64,000 nt of DNA from Dactylis glomerata (Eukaryota; Streptophyta; Magnoliopsida; Poales; Poaceae), in assembly GCA_007115705.1 (NCBI GenBank), contig QXEO01001043.1:1281658-1345657 (forward strand), written 5' to 3'. Numbering within the stretch: the stretch's first letter is position 1; each line of letters starts with the position of its first letter. A program made the position numbers and the translations under genes. Of this stretch, positions 35,960-46,398 are shown in pieces. Below the pieces are notes generated by a model. That model was not told the origin of the DNA and ran no database searches. It worked only from the letters and a program-made list of their open reading frames with translations.

Positions 35960-36150
35960 TTATATCTTTATGCTTAGGATTTATTTGTCAACATACTTCT
36001 TAATTGCATTATGTCTTTATGCTTACTATTTATTTGTCAACATACTTCTTAATTGCATTATGCCTTTATACTTAGTATTTGTTTGTCAACATACTTTTTA
36101 TTTGCATTATGCCTTTATACTTAGTATTTATTTGTCAACATTTTATTATG
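35960..36150 (+). repeat. ~50-bp tandem repeat between the transposase genes (C)
   Basis: About three to four copies of a unit with TTAGTATTTATTTGTCAACA, ATACTTCTTAATTGCATTAT and CCTTTA. It occupies the same place as the 29-bp repeat of element A and shares only the CTTAGTATTTAT core. Confidence 0.7.
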
Positions 36151-36199
36151 TCTTTGTGCTTAATTGTTTTCTCTTTCTCAATGCAGGTGATTGAACAAT

Positions 36200-38643
36200 A
36201 TGAGCAGCGGCAAGGCAAACTCGGCGACCTTGCTTAAGGAGATGCACCAGCGCAAGAAGAATGTTAGACGGAGTGGGAGAGAGCCGACTCCCAATCCGCG
36301 TTACCCCGATCTTGCCAGTGCGGGAGGAGGACGAGGACGAGGGCGAGGACGAGGATGGGGAGGAGTGGACTTTGACCCACCACCCTCCGCTTCTGGCGAC
36401 GTTGCTCCTGAGTTGTTCCTGGAGGAGCCGTCTAGAGGGGACGACTCGGACTCTAGACACGAGTCGGAGTCTAGACACGAGGTGGAGGACGAGGACAAGG
36501 ACGAGGACGAGGACGAGGGGGACGCGAGGCCGAAGAAGTTGAGGACTCGTGGGGAATCGTGCGTCCCCGATGAGAGGAAGGAGCCTAAGACCCAGGAGGC
36601 GAAGACCCTCATCATTCCTGATGGCGTTAGGTAAGTGTACTAATTTGGCAATTTTGAACATGTCATTTCATTTTGGTCATAAACAATTTGGCATGTGTAC
36701 TAATGTTTGATTTATGTGCAGCAATTGGACATTTGCACCGGGGAGCAAGGGCCGCCTACCTAACAGCATGGTTGGAGCTCTGATTAGGAAGTTCTGGCCG
36801 GGGAAATACACTCCCCTCGACATGGTCCCCGGTGACAAGCCGAAGCTAGCCACTACTTGGGCAGACTACCAGGCTGCTCCGGGTGTAGGCTTCAGGACAG
36901 CTGCTGAGGCTGTGATCACTAAGTTTTGGGTAAGACATATTTCTCGAGTTTCATTCATATTGATGAACCAATGTGCTAACTCATGACTCTCACAATTGTT
37001 TTATGCATGATTGAAGTGCTTTTATCGCGTGGATGAGGAGGATGCGCAGAGGGCGGACCGGACTTTGCTTGGAGCTTGTGAGAAGTTGACACCGCAGGTG
37101 TGGTACAACCATAAGGTAACGGCCGCTAGTCAGTTCTGGGCAGAAAGGGGAAAGAGGGTCAAGAAGGAGGACATTGTTGGTCGGAATCCTAATCCCGACT
37201 TCGAGATGTCGCTGGATGACTTCATGTCGGTGAGTGAAATGTTAATGAGATCCTATATTGCTGTTAACTTGCCATTGCATTATCTTGAGTTGAGTATTGC
37301 ATTTTCAGGTTGTCCCTGAATGGGCTGAGGCGCATCGAGAGGCATGGGCGGAGCTGGTTAGTACGAGGTGGCTCTGGGCAGACGAGGAGTTTGCAGCCGT
37401 GTCGATGCGGAACTCGGATAACCGAGGCGATGGTGGAACACACTGTGCGGGAAACCGCAGCTTTGATCGCTTCAAGGGGAAGATGGTATGTACATACATG
37501 GAATCATGCATAACATTTATTTTCCCGTCATGTTCCTACTTTATACGCATAACATTTATTTTCTCGTCATGCAGGTGGCCGAGGCACCGCCAGGGGAGGA
37601 GATTTATGACGTCACGGTATATGACATGATGCGGAGGAAGAAGCCCGCTGCCTCGGCGCCTCCGGACGCCGCCCCCCAGTACTACGGCAACGCCGGGGAG
37701 CAGATAGAGGACTACTGCCAGATGGTGCAGTCTCGTCACCCGGAGGTGGATGACCCTAGACGCGCGGAGACCGACGAGGAGTCGTTGGTCCTGTCGGGGC
37801 ACGGGTTGCAGCATGGCCGTCTCAAGGTGCTTAATACAAAGGTCAAGCATTCCCTCACCACGAGCTTCACGCGCCTCAAGGCGGTCCTCACCCCTGATAG
37901 CGCCCCTATCCCGCCTCGTGACCGGCCTCGTCGACCTAGATATGATGTAAGTTTTCCTCATTTCCATCCTCTTTGCGACTTTCGGTCCTGCATGGCTAAG
38001 TGCTGATGATATTCATTGTTTGTGAAATGGTAGGCTGCTTTCGAGGCGGCCTTCGATGCGGCTCATGAGCAATATCAGGAGGCCTTTCGGCTGCACCAGG
38101 AGGCGACTACGGCCTACATGGCATATCTACATGTAAGTCTGAACCTTTCTTTTTGAAAAAGATGACAAGTCCCACTTCCCCTAGTTTGAAAAAGATGACA
38201 AGTCCCACATCTAAACTATCTTGCAGGCGTCAATGATGGCTATGCGATCTGGAGCGAGTTTCGATGTAGGCGAGCAGCCTCCCATACCGGGGCCGGCGCC
38301 ATTGATGCCATCGAGGGAGAGTTTCGCTAGGACCTACTACGCATCGACGACGGTAAGTTCTTTTGCCAAACCAATGGTTGCCGCTTTCCTTTGCCTCGCA
38401 AGTTGCTAACATCTAGGGAACATGTAGGGAACGGCATCTTCCTTTGCCTCGCGGGGTGGGCGTCAGATGACACCGGTCCATCCCGATGGTCCTTCTCCTG
38501 GCCGTTCTCGTGGTACTACTCCTACTGGTACTTCTCCTGGCGGTTCTTCTGCAGCTTCTACTGGGCATAATTTCGCAGAACATTGGCAACCTACTTTCAC
38601 TAGGGGAGATCTCGGGTTCACCCCGACCCCATCTCCAGAGTAG
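36200..38643 (+). CDS. tnpA-like CACTA protein, element C, apparently intact, eight exons
   Basis: Predicted exons 36200-36630, 36722-36929, 37017-37229, 37309-37485, 37575-37946, 38034-38132, 38227-38352 and 38428-38643 all have GT-AG borders and give 613 codons plus TAG without an internal stop. Residues 1-145 are basic then GRGRGRGRGWGG-rich and strongly acidic (DEDKDEDEDEGD). The middle resembles the Ptta/En-Spm family: NWTFAPGSKGRLPNSMVGAL, KFW, a Trp/Arg-rich exon 4 with NRGDGGTHCAGNRSFDRFK. A helical Ala/Glu-rich segment follows (AAFEAAFDAAHEQYQEAF) and a Ser/Thr/Pro/Gly tail. By analogy with En/Spm TNPA it should bind the CCGTCGGCGTA-type motifs at the element ends. The start was chosen because element A has an ATG at the aligned site. 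It sits 247 bases after the tnpD stop. Confidence 0.75.
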
Positions 38644-38839
38644 TAGGGATTTCCGCCTTGAGATACTATGTGTGTCGCTACTTGCATGTCGATACTTGCG
38701 TGTTGCTACTTGTGTGTTGCTACCTGTCTGTCGTGTCGCTACTTGATCATCTATGTATGCCATCTATGAATTTATATACTATGTCGATACTTCCGTGTTG
38801 GTACTTGTGTGTTTCACTTGTGTGTCGCGACTTGATCAT

Positions 38840-40369
38840 TGATGTCTACGCACTTCTATTCTTGTAGACACTTGTTGGGCCTCCAAGTGCAGAGGTTTGT
38901 AGAACAGCAGCAAGTTTCCCTTAAGTGGATCACCCAAGGTTTATCGAACTCAGGGAGGTTAGAGGTCAAAGCTATCCCTCTCAAGCAACCCTGCAATTAC
39001 GATACAGAAAGTCTCTTGTGTCCCCAACACACCTAATACACTTGTCAGATGTATAGGTGCACTAGTTCGGCGAAGAGATAGTGAAATACAAGTGGTATAG
39101 ATGATTATAAGTAGCAAACGTGATGTGAAATAAATATCGCTGCGAGCAAACAAGTAACAAAATAGCAAGTAAACGGTGTGCAAAGCTTGGAAACAAGGCC
39201 TAGGGATCATACTTTCACTAGTGGACACACTCCCAACAATATAACATGATTGAACAAATAACTTCTCTTTGCTAAGGTACTCTGAATTACTCTCCTATTG
39301 AACATCACTAATCATCGCGTAGTGGCTACGGAAGCACCCCTTAAAGTTCATCAAGTACTTGACAAACACCACTCATAGAGATACCCAAATCAGATCACAA
39401 CTCAAGATAGATATTATTGCAACTTAGACCAAGTACTAACACGGTGCACACACTGTCAACATTACACCATGAAAGGAGGAATAGATCACTTCAATACTAT
39501 CATAGCGATAATTATTCTCATAATCCATAAGAGATCACAATCGTAGCCTAGACCAAGTACCACCACGATGCACGCACTGTCACCGTTACACCATGGCAGG
39601 AGGAATAGATTACTTTAATAACATCACTAGAGTACACATAATATCTGAATAATAACATCTACTTGTTCAACATGATACAAAGCTCACGATCACATAAAGA
39701 TCACATCATGGGAGAGAGAGGTGAACCACATAGCTACCGGTAGAGCCCTCAGCCCCGGGGATGAACTACTCCCTCCTCATCATAGGAGACAGCAAGGTTG
39801 ATGGAGATGGCGGTGAGGTCGATGGAGACGGCGAAGACGGCGATGGAGATGGCTCCGGGGGCACTTCCCCGTCCCGGCAGGGTGCCGGAACAGAGACTTC
39901 TGTCCCCCGAAATTCGTCGGCGATGGCGGCGGAGCTGCAGAACTCTTTCTGGAAAATTGCCGAATCCCTTAGGGTTTTCCGTCCCGAGGCTTTATATAGG
40001 CGAAGGGGCGTCGTCAGGGGGCAGCCAGGGGCTCCTCACACCAGGGTGGCGCGGCCAGGGCCTGGGCCGCGCCACCTATGTGTGAGGGCGGCCTCGGGCC
40101 CCCCTCCGGCTCTCTTTCGGTCTTTGGGAAGCTTCCGGGAAAAATAAGACTTCTGGCTTTTGTTTCGTCCAATTCCGAGAATATTTCCTGTGTAGCTTTT
40201 CTGAAACACAAAAACAGCAGAAAACAGGGAACTGGCACTGTGGCATCTTGTCAATAGGTTAGTTCCGGAAATCGCATAAAAACGCCACGAAGTGTAATGA
40301 AACACAAGGCAAATGGTGTAAAAATAAGCATGGAGCATCAAAAATTATAGATACGTTTGAGACGTATCA
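38840..40369 (-). repeat. 3' LTR of the LARD-like element
   Basis: Minus-sense start TGATACGTCTCAAACG at 40369, end at 38840. It differs from the other LTR at about five positions, all transitions (for example near 39455, 39826, 39893, 39980 and 40127). Confidence 0.9.
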
Positions 40370-40395
40370 GCATCCCCAAGCTTAACTCCTGCTCG
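40370..40395 (-). promoter_or_regulatory. Polypurine-like tract before the 3' LTR
   Basis: On the minus strand AAGCTTGGGGATGC directly precedes the LTR start, the expected place of the plus-strand primer for reverse transcription. Confidence 0.6.
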
Positions 40396-42952
40396 TCCTC
40401 GAGTAGGTAAGTGATAACAAAAGAAATAATTTTTTAGGTGACATGCACCTACACAATCTTGATCATATATGTAAGCATTTGTGAGCTGGGATCATAAGAA
40501 CTTAAAACATGGGCATGAAAGACATAATCTTAATAATAAGAACTTAGCAACCATGTTGTAAACATGCAAATGAACACAAACAAAAGATCATGAAAATAAA
40601 ACAATGAAAGTCAAATGTGTGTTCAAATCATAAGGAAAAAACATACAAATGGTTTTCAGCTTGTCCTTCAAAGAGAGCAAAACATAAATGCATAGGACAC
40701 CTTCAAGTTTAAGAGGGCGACTAGATACAAGTAATTTAAGAACAAGTGAAACCATGATTATGAATCAATCAATGAAAACTTTGGGACAATGCACATTATA
40801 CTCAGAATGACAACTATGCTCTCTTAATGGTGCATAAAGGTAGAAGGTGGTGACTCAACATAAAAGTAAAAGAAAGGCCCTTCGCAGAGGGAAGCAGTGA
40901 TTAAACATGTGCTAGAGCTTTTCATTTGTAAAACAGAGAGATAAAAATTGGTTTTGAGAGGTGGTTGTCTTTGTCAACGACTGGCAATGGGGTTCTTACT
41001 ATCTTCCATACAAAAATGAAGCAAGTTTTTGAGAGAGAGATTGGCACTTTTGTGCTCTTTTATAAAGCTTGGCACTCCTCCCCACCTTTTTTCCTTTCTC
41101 AAACCATGGCTAACCGATTCCATCGGGTGCCCACCAATATTCACATTCCATGGAGGAGTGCCTTTTTTTCTTTCTTTTTCTCTTTTTTTTGGAATAAACA
41201 ATATGGAAGATAGCAAATCCGACCACTACGTCCCCATGAGCTGAAAACAGTGTCACAAAACGAGAAGTGTTTTGAAGGTTTTTTGAAAGGTAGCACATGA
41301 AAATTTACTTGGAATGGCTTGCAAATACCATGCATAGGAATTTATAGTGGACACAATGGCAAACTTGGTTTTTAGGAGTTGGATGCACGAGTAGAGCTCA
41401 TACTCAGTACAAAATGAGGGCTAGCAAAAGACTGGGAGCGACCAACTAAGAGAGCAATAACGGCCATAATCATGCAAAGCGACAAAGCAACATTAAAAGA
41501 AGCATAAGATGGCATCAAAAGTCAAAAACTAAATGATCATAGAGGCTATAGGCAACTTATTTTGTAGTCAACATGGTGTAAGCATGCGCCAAGTCAACCC
41601 AAATAAAGCATCAAAGGAGAAAACCAAATAAATGCTTCCATATAATAAAAACAACGCATGATTTTTTCAAAGGCTCATTAAGCAATCTCAGTCATTTGAG
41701 ACAAGTCATGCTACAGCAAAACCACTAAGCATACTATCAAAAAGACATCAAGCACGACATGCAAAAGCCTAAGCCGCAGTCTACACAAGCTCCTTCTTGT
41801 ACCACTTTTTTTTGCATGAAGCTTTTTCTCTTTTCCAACACCATTCAAACCTTTTTGAGGAAACTCTTTTGAGGAAAACCAACAAATACCAGAGGTCCAA
41901 ATACACCTTGATGAATAAATATAAGAAGATCTGAATGCAAATCAAGGCGAAAACGAAAACCAAAAGCGGTAGCAGGAAAAGAAGAACACTCGGTTTTTGA
42001 TAAGAGTGAAAACTAGAGTGTTCTTGGCAATGAAAACGAGTTCATCTCCTCCAAAAGAAACATGATGTGATCTAACCATTTATTGCAGCAAACTAAACTA
42101 AACTAATACTGAAAACTAAAACAACTGACGCTCCAAGAAAAATGCATAGTGCATGAAGCAATAAAAATATAGTGTTTTTAAAGGTGACCTGATTTTTGCC
42201 GATGAAGAAGGGGTGCCTCGGGGGCATCCCCAAGCTTTGATGCTTGTACTTCTTGGATATTTCTTGGGGTGATGCATGGGCATCCCCAAGCTTGAGCTTT
42301 TGTCCATTCTTCATCTCATCTCATCATTCTCCAATCCCTACACTTGAAAACTTCCTTCATACAAAACTAAACACAATTCTATTAGCAACATTAGTGTAAG
42401 CATAACATATAATCAACCTCTTTTTGCTTCAGGTTTCAACTCAAAAACACCACATATATAGCATATACTACTGTAGCAACTTCCCCAAAAGCTCCATGAT
42501 AAAAAGAACTCAAAAGAAAGCGATAAAGCGGCAAACACAAATATTGGCAGAAATCTGTCAAAACTGAACAGCTGACAAAGGTCGAATTTTTGAGGGGTTT
42601 TCTGTTGCTCAAATCAAAAAGTGTTCAACTAATGAAAGTTTGGATATAACCTGGGGCATATGCACAAGAAATCGCAGGTCCAAAAGATAAACAGAGAATT
42701 TTCACGATTTTTTACGGTGCAGCACCGAAAACAGTTTCAGGACAGCAACATCCCCAAATCTTTACCTCACTCAAATTAGAGGCTTCTCTTGGCACAAAAA
42801 CGAAATAAAAAGGATAAGGAGCGGTTATTACAGTAGTAATAACTTCCAAGACTCAAATAAAAGAAAAAGTACTGAAAATAAACAATGGGTTATCTCCCAA
42901 GAGTGCTTTTCTTTAACGCCTTTGAGCTAGGCGCGGAAATTTGCAAAGATGC
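40396..42952 (-). other. Non-coding interior of the LARD-like element
   Basis: About 2.5 kb without a supported coding frame on either strand, AT-rich, with no pol motifs in any frame. This is where gag-pol would lie in an autonomous element. Confidence 0.7.
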
Positions 42953-43801
42953 TCATGTGGGCGCCATATAAAAGCTTGAGGCAAAGGCGCCATATAAGAA
43001 CTTGAAGCAATAGAGAGCATCAAAAAGCAAGTATGGAACACATTTAAATCTAAACCACTTCCTATGAAAAATAGTCTTGTAAAGAGACAAGTCATGAAAG
43101 CGCAAAGCAAAAAGCATAGGAAGGCAAAATAAGTACAACTTCAAGAATTGCAACATAAAGAGGGGAAACTCAATATTGTTGAGATCCATCAAACCATGTT
43201 TTCCTCTCTCATAATAACTTTCAGTAGCATCATGAATGGAACTAACAATATAACCATCACATAAAACATCCCTATCATGAGCCACATGCATAAAAGGATT
43301 AATACTCCCCACATGAACAATTGTAGTAGGAGCAGATTCAGCAAAATAATTATTCTCATCACCATAATCATCAAAAACAGGAGGCATATTGTAATCATAA
43401 CTAATTTTGTCCTCAAAAGTAGGTGAACTGAAAATATTATACTCACCATTGTAACCATCATAGACTAGAGGTTCAGTATCATTATAAGCAAGAGAACAGC
43501 TATTTCGCAAAGCATACTCATCAAACATATCATCATAAGAAGGAACATCACATAGGGGAGATAAAATATCATCAGAGCAAACTTTCTCCACTAAAGCTGG
43601 GGAACTAAAAATATCATGCTTAACAAAACCAGCTTCCCCAAGCTTAGACTTTTCTATAGCATTAGCAACAACGGTGTTCAAAGCATTCATACTAACAACA
43701 CTATTAGCATGCAAATTAAGCTCCAAAGGTTTTTCAATTTTCTCTTCAAACACTTCATATCTAAACTCAGGAAAAAGACTACAGAACTCTTTGTTTTCCA
43801 T
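42953..43801 (-). CDS. Uncharacterised 282-residue ORF of the LARD-like element
   Basis: The frame starts at 43801, about 135 bases after the primer-binding site, in sense with the element, so it is the first ORF of the putative transcript. It begins MENKEFCSLFPEFRYEVFEE. An acidic middle follows with an imperfect repeat (DIFSSPALVEKVCSDD, then YNIFSSPTFEDKISYD) and a hydrophobic, aromatic C-terminal third (FMLQFLKLYLFCLPMLFALR). No CCHC knuckle, capsid fold or enzyme motif is evident. It may be a decayed gag-like frame or an accessory protein. No stops or shifts over 849 bases; the C-terminus runs into a low-complexity stretch. Function unknown. Confidence 0.55.
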   Translation of the reverse strand: MENKEFCSLFPEFRYEVFEEKIEKPLELNLHANSVVSMNALNTVVANAIEKSKLGEAGFVKHDIFSSPALVEKVCSDDILSPLCDVPSYDDMFDEYALRNSCSLAYNDTEPLVYDGYNGEYNIFSSPTFEDKISYDYNMPPVFDDYGDENNYFAESAPTTIVHVGSINPFMHVAHDRDVLCDGYIVSSIHDATESYYERGKHGLMDLNNIEFPLFMLQFLKLYLFCLPMLFALRFHDLSLYKTIFHRKWFRFKCVPYLLFDALYCFKFLYGAFASSFYMAPT

Positions 43802-43934
43802 TAAGCCTAACTAGTGAAAATAAAAACAAGAAACAAAAAGATGTAATTGCAGAATCTAAAGGAAATAACTCCGAGCACTCACCAGCAACTAAAAGACTTA
43901 GTAGCCAAAGAATGTGAGTACCTTTTACCTTACC

Positions 43935-43952
43935 TCCCCGGCAACGGCGCCA
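43935..43952 (-). promoter_or_regulatory. Primer-binding site, tRNA-Asp type
   Basis: TGGCGCCGTTGCCGGGGA on the minus strand, ten bases inside the 5' LTR, complements the 3' end of plant tRNA-Asp. It fixes the element's orientation. Confidence 0.8.
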
Positions 43953-43962
43953 GAAAAGAGCT

Positions 43963-45492
43963 TGATGTCTACGCACTTCTATTCTTGTAGACACTTGTTG
44001 GGCCTCCAAGTGCAGAGGTTTGTAGAACAGCAGCAAGTTTCCCTTAAGTGGATCACCCAAGGTTTATCGAACTCAGGGAGGTTAGAGGTCAAAGCTATCC
44101 CTCTCAAGCAACCCTGCAATTACGATACAGAAAGTCTCTTGTGTCCCCAACACACCTAATACACTTGTCAGATGTATAGGTGCACTAGTTCGGCGAAGAG
44201 ATAGTGAAATACAAGTGGTATAGATGATTATAAGTAGCAAACGTGATGTGAAATAAATATCGCTGCGAGCAAACAAGTAACAAAATAGCAAGTAAACGGT
44301 GTGCAAAGCTTGGAAACAAGGCCTAGGGATCATACTTTCACTAGTGGACACACTCCCAACAATATAACATGATTGAACAAATAACTTCTCTTTGCTAAGG
44401 TACTCTGAATTACTCTCCTATTGAACATCACTAATCATCGCGTAGTGGCTACGGAAGCACCCCTTAAAGTTCATCAAGTACTTGACAAACACCACTCATA
44501 GAGATACCCAAATCAGATCACAACTCAAGATAGATATTATTGCAACTTAGACCAAGTACTAACACGGTGCACACACTATCAACATTACACCATGAAAGGA
44601 GGAATAGATCACTTCAATACTATCATAGCGATAATTATTCTCATAATCCATAAGAGATCACAATCGTAGCCTAGACCAAGTACCACCACGATGCACGCAC
44701 TGTCACCGTTACACCATGGCAGGAGGAATAGATTACTTTAATAACATCACTAGAGTACACATAATATCTGAATAATAACATCTACTTGTTCAACATGATA
44801 CAAAGCTCACGATCACATAAAGATCACATCATGGGAGAGAGAGGTGAACCACATAGCTACCGGTAGAGCCCTCAGCCCCGGGGATGAACTACTCCCTCCT
44901 CATCATAGGAGACAGCAAGGTTGATGGAGATGGCGGTGAGGTCAATGGAGACGGCGAAGACGGCGATGGAGATGGCTCCGGGGGCACTTCCCCGTCCCGG
45001 CAGGGTGCCGGAATAGAGACTTCTGTCCCCCGAAATTCGTCGGCGATGGCGGCGGAGCTGCAGAACTCTTTCTGGAAAATTGCCGAATCCCTTAGGGTTT
45101 TCTGTCCCGAGGCTTTATATAGGCGAAGGGGCGTCGTCAGGGGGCAGCCAGGGGCTCCTCACACCAGGGTGGCGCGGCCAGGGCCTGGGCCGCGCCACCT
45201 ATGTGTGAGGGCGGCCTCGGGCCCCCCTCCGGCTCTCTTTCGGTCTTCGGGAAGCTTCCGGGAAAAATAAGACTTCTGGCTTTTGTTTCGTCCAATTCCG
45301 AGAATATTTCCTGTGTAGCTTTTCTGAAACACAAAAACAGCAGAAAACAGGGAACTGGCACTGTGGCATCTTGTCAATAGGTTAGTTCCGGAAATCGCAT
45401 AAAAACGCCACGAAGTGTAATGAAACACAAGGCAAATGGTGTAAAAATAAGCATGGAGCATCAAAAATTATAGATACGTTTGAGACGTATCA
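43963..45492 (-). repeat. 5' LTR of the LARD-like element
   Basis: 1530 bp, collinear and without indels relative to 38840-40369. Confidence 0.9.
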
Positions 45493-45639
45493 ATCATCTA
45501 TGAATTTATATATATATTTGTGTATGGAACTTGCAATGAATTTATGTGTATGGCATGTATGAATTTATATGTATTTCTGTGTATTTGCACTGTCAAAAAC
45601 AGCAAAACTGCAAAAAATAAAATAAAATCTGTGCACCTA

Positions 45640-46155
45640 TACGCCGAGGGCAATGCCGTCGGCGTATAGGGTGCCATATGCCCATAGCCCCTCCTACGCC
45701 GAGGGTGAGGCCGTCGGCGTATCGCCCCTCCTATGCCGAGGGTGAGGCCGTCGGCGTATGCCCTATCTGGAGGCCCCCGAGCTGATGCCACGTGCACCTA
45801 TATGCCGAGGGAGAGGCCATCGGCGTATGATTGCGAGGGAAGCCCTAGGAAACTGCCACGTGCACCTATGCGCCGAGGGCATTGCCGTCGGCGTAGTGAC
45901 GACGCCGTCTGCCCTTCTCCGTCTGTCGGCGGTGCTACGCCGAGGGTCTCTACGCCGAGGGCGACAGTCCAGCCATCGGCACTTCTCCTATACGCCGAGG
46001 GCTAGGCCTACGCCGATGGTCACGCGTGTTCTGCCGAGGGAGGTCTACGCCGACGAGCTACGCCGAGGGCTGCCGTCGGCGTAGCGTACGCTGAGGGCAA
46101 TGCCCTATACGCCGACGGCTGGAAGCCCTCGGCATATAGCTTCATTCCTGTAGTG
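45640..46155 (-). repeat. 3' subterminal motifs and terminal repeat of CACTA C
   Basis: Dense ACGCCGAGGGC, GCCGTCGGCGTA and related motifs in both orientations, ending at the inverted terminus TTCCTGTAGTG. Confidence 0.8.
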
Positions 46156-46158
46156 TCG

Positions 46159-46398
46159 TTGTCGTCTTGCCCCTGCTGCTAATTGACCCGATGAGGCACA
46201 GTTGTCCGTCCACTCGCCATTTGTGGCCGTTTGATTGACCGGGACTAAAACTTTAACCTTCATTCTGATTAGTGTAGCGGGCGTCCACTGGCCTGGCTCG
46301 ACTCACTCGCTCGAGCCAAATGTGCTTTATTTTTTCCTTTTCGCTTGCTATGTCTTCCACGATTCCTTCGTACAACAGCTAGTTGATAGGTAGGCCGT
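46159..46398. other. Host DNA between CACTA C and the gypsy element
   Basis: About 240 bases with no recognised gene or repeat. The last five bases (GCCGT, 46394-46398) would be the target-site duplication of the gypsy element, whose other copy lies beyond the window. Confidence 0.4.

Larger units (their letters stand above)
38840..45492 (-). mobile_element. Young non-autonomous LTR element (LARD-like), 6653 bp, nested in CACTA C
   Basis: Two 1530-bp LTRs (38840-40369, 43963-45492) start TG and end CA and are flanked by ATCAT (38835-38839, 45493-45497). The internal 3.6 kb has a tRNA-Asp primer-binding site and a G-rich tract on the minus strand, so the element is transcribed leftwards. There is no protease, reverse transcriptase, RNase H or integrase; only one 282-codon frame. 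It must use proteins from an autonomous relative. The TGATACGTCTC end and TGGCGCCGTTGCCGGGGA site are, from memory, common in Triticeae elements. Confidence 0.93.
26238..46155 (+). mobile_element. CACTA (En/Spm-type) transposon C, 19.9 kb with a nested LTR element
   Basis: Starts CACTACAGGAATGGGG at 26238 and ends with TTCATTCCTGTAGTG at 46155, flanked by the TSD TCG (26235-26237, 46156-46158). Without the nested 6.65-kb LTR element and its extra TSD it is about 13.3 kb. Gene order matches element A: tandem array, motif cluster, GC-rich leader, hairpin-bearing intron, tnpD-like gene, tandem repeats, tnpA-like gene. The coding regions are clearly homologous to A but diverged, so A and C belong to related but distinct families. 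Confidence 0.93.

Noticed and set aside
39761..40147. 128-codon frame in both LTRs of the LARD-like element as a gene
   Set aside because: It runs antisense to the element and is duplicated only because both LTRs contain it; Gly/Asp-rich low-complexity translation without a domain.
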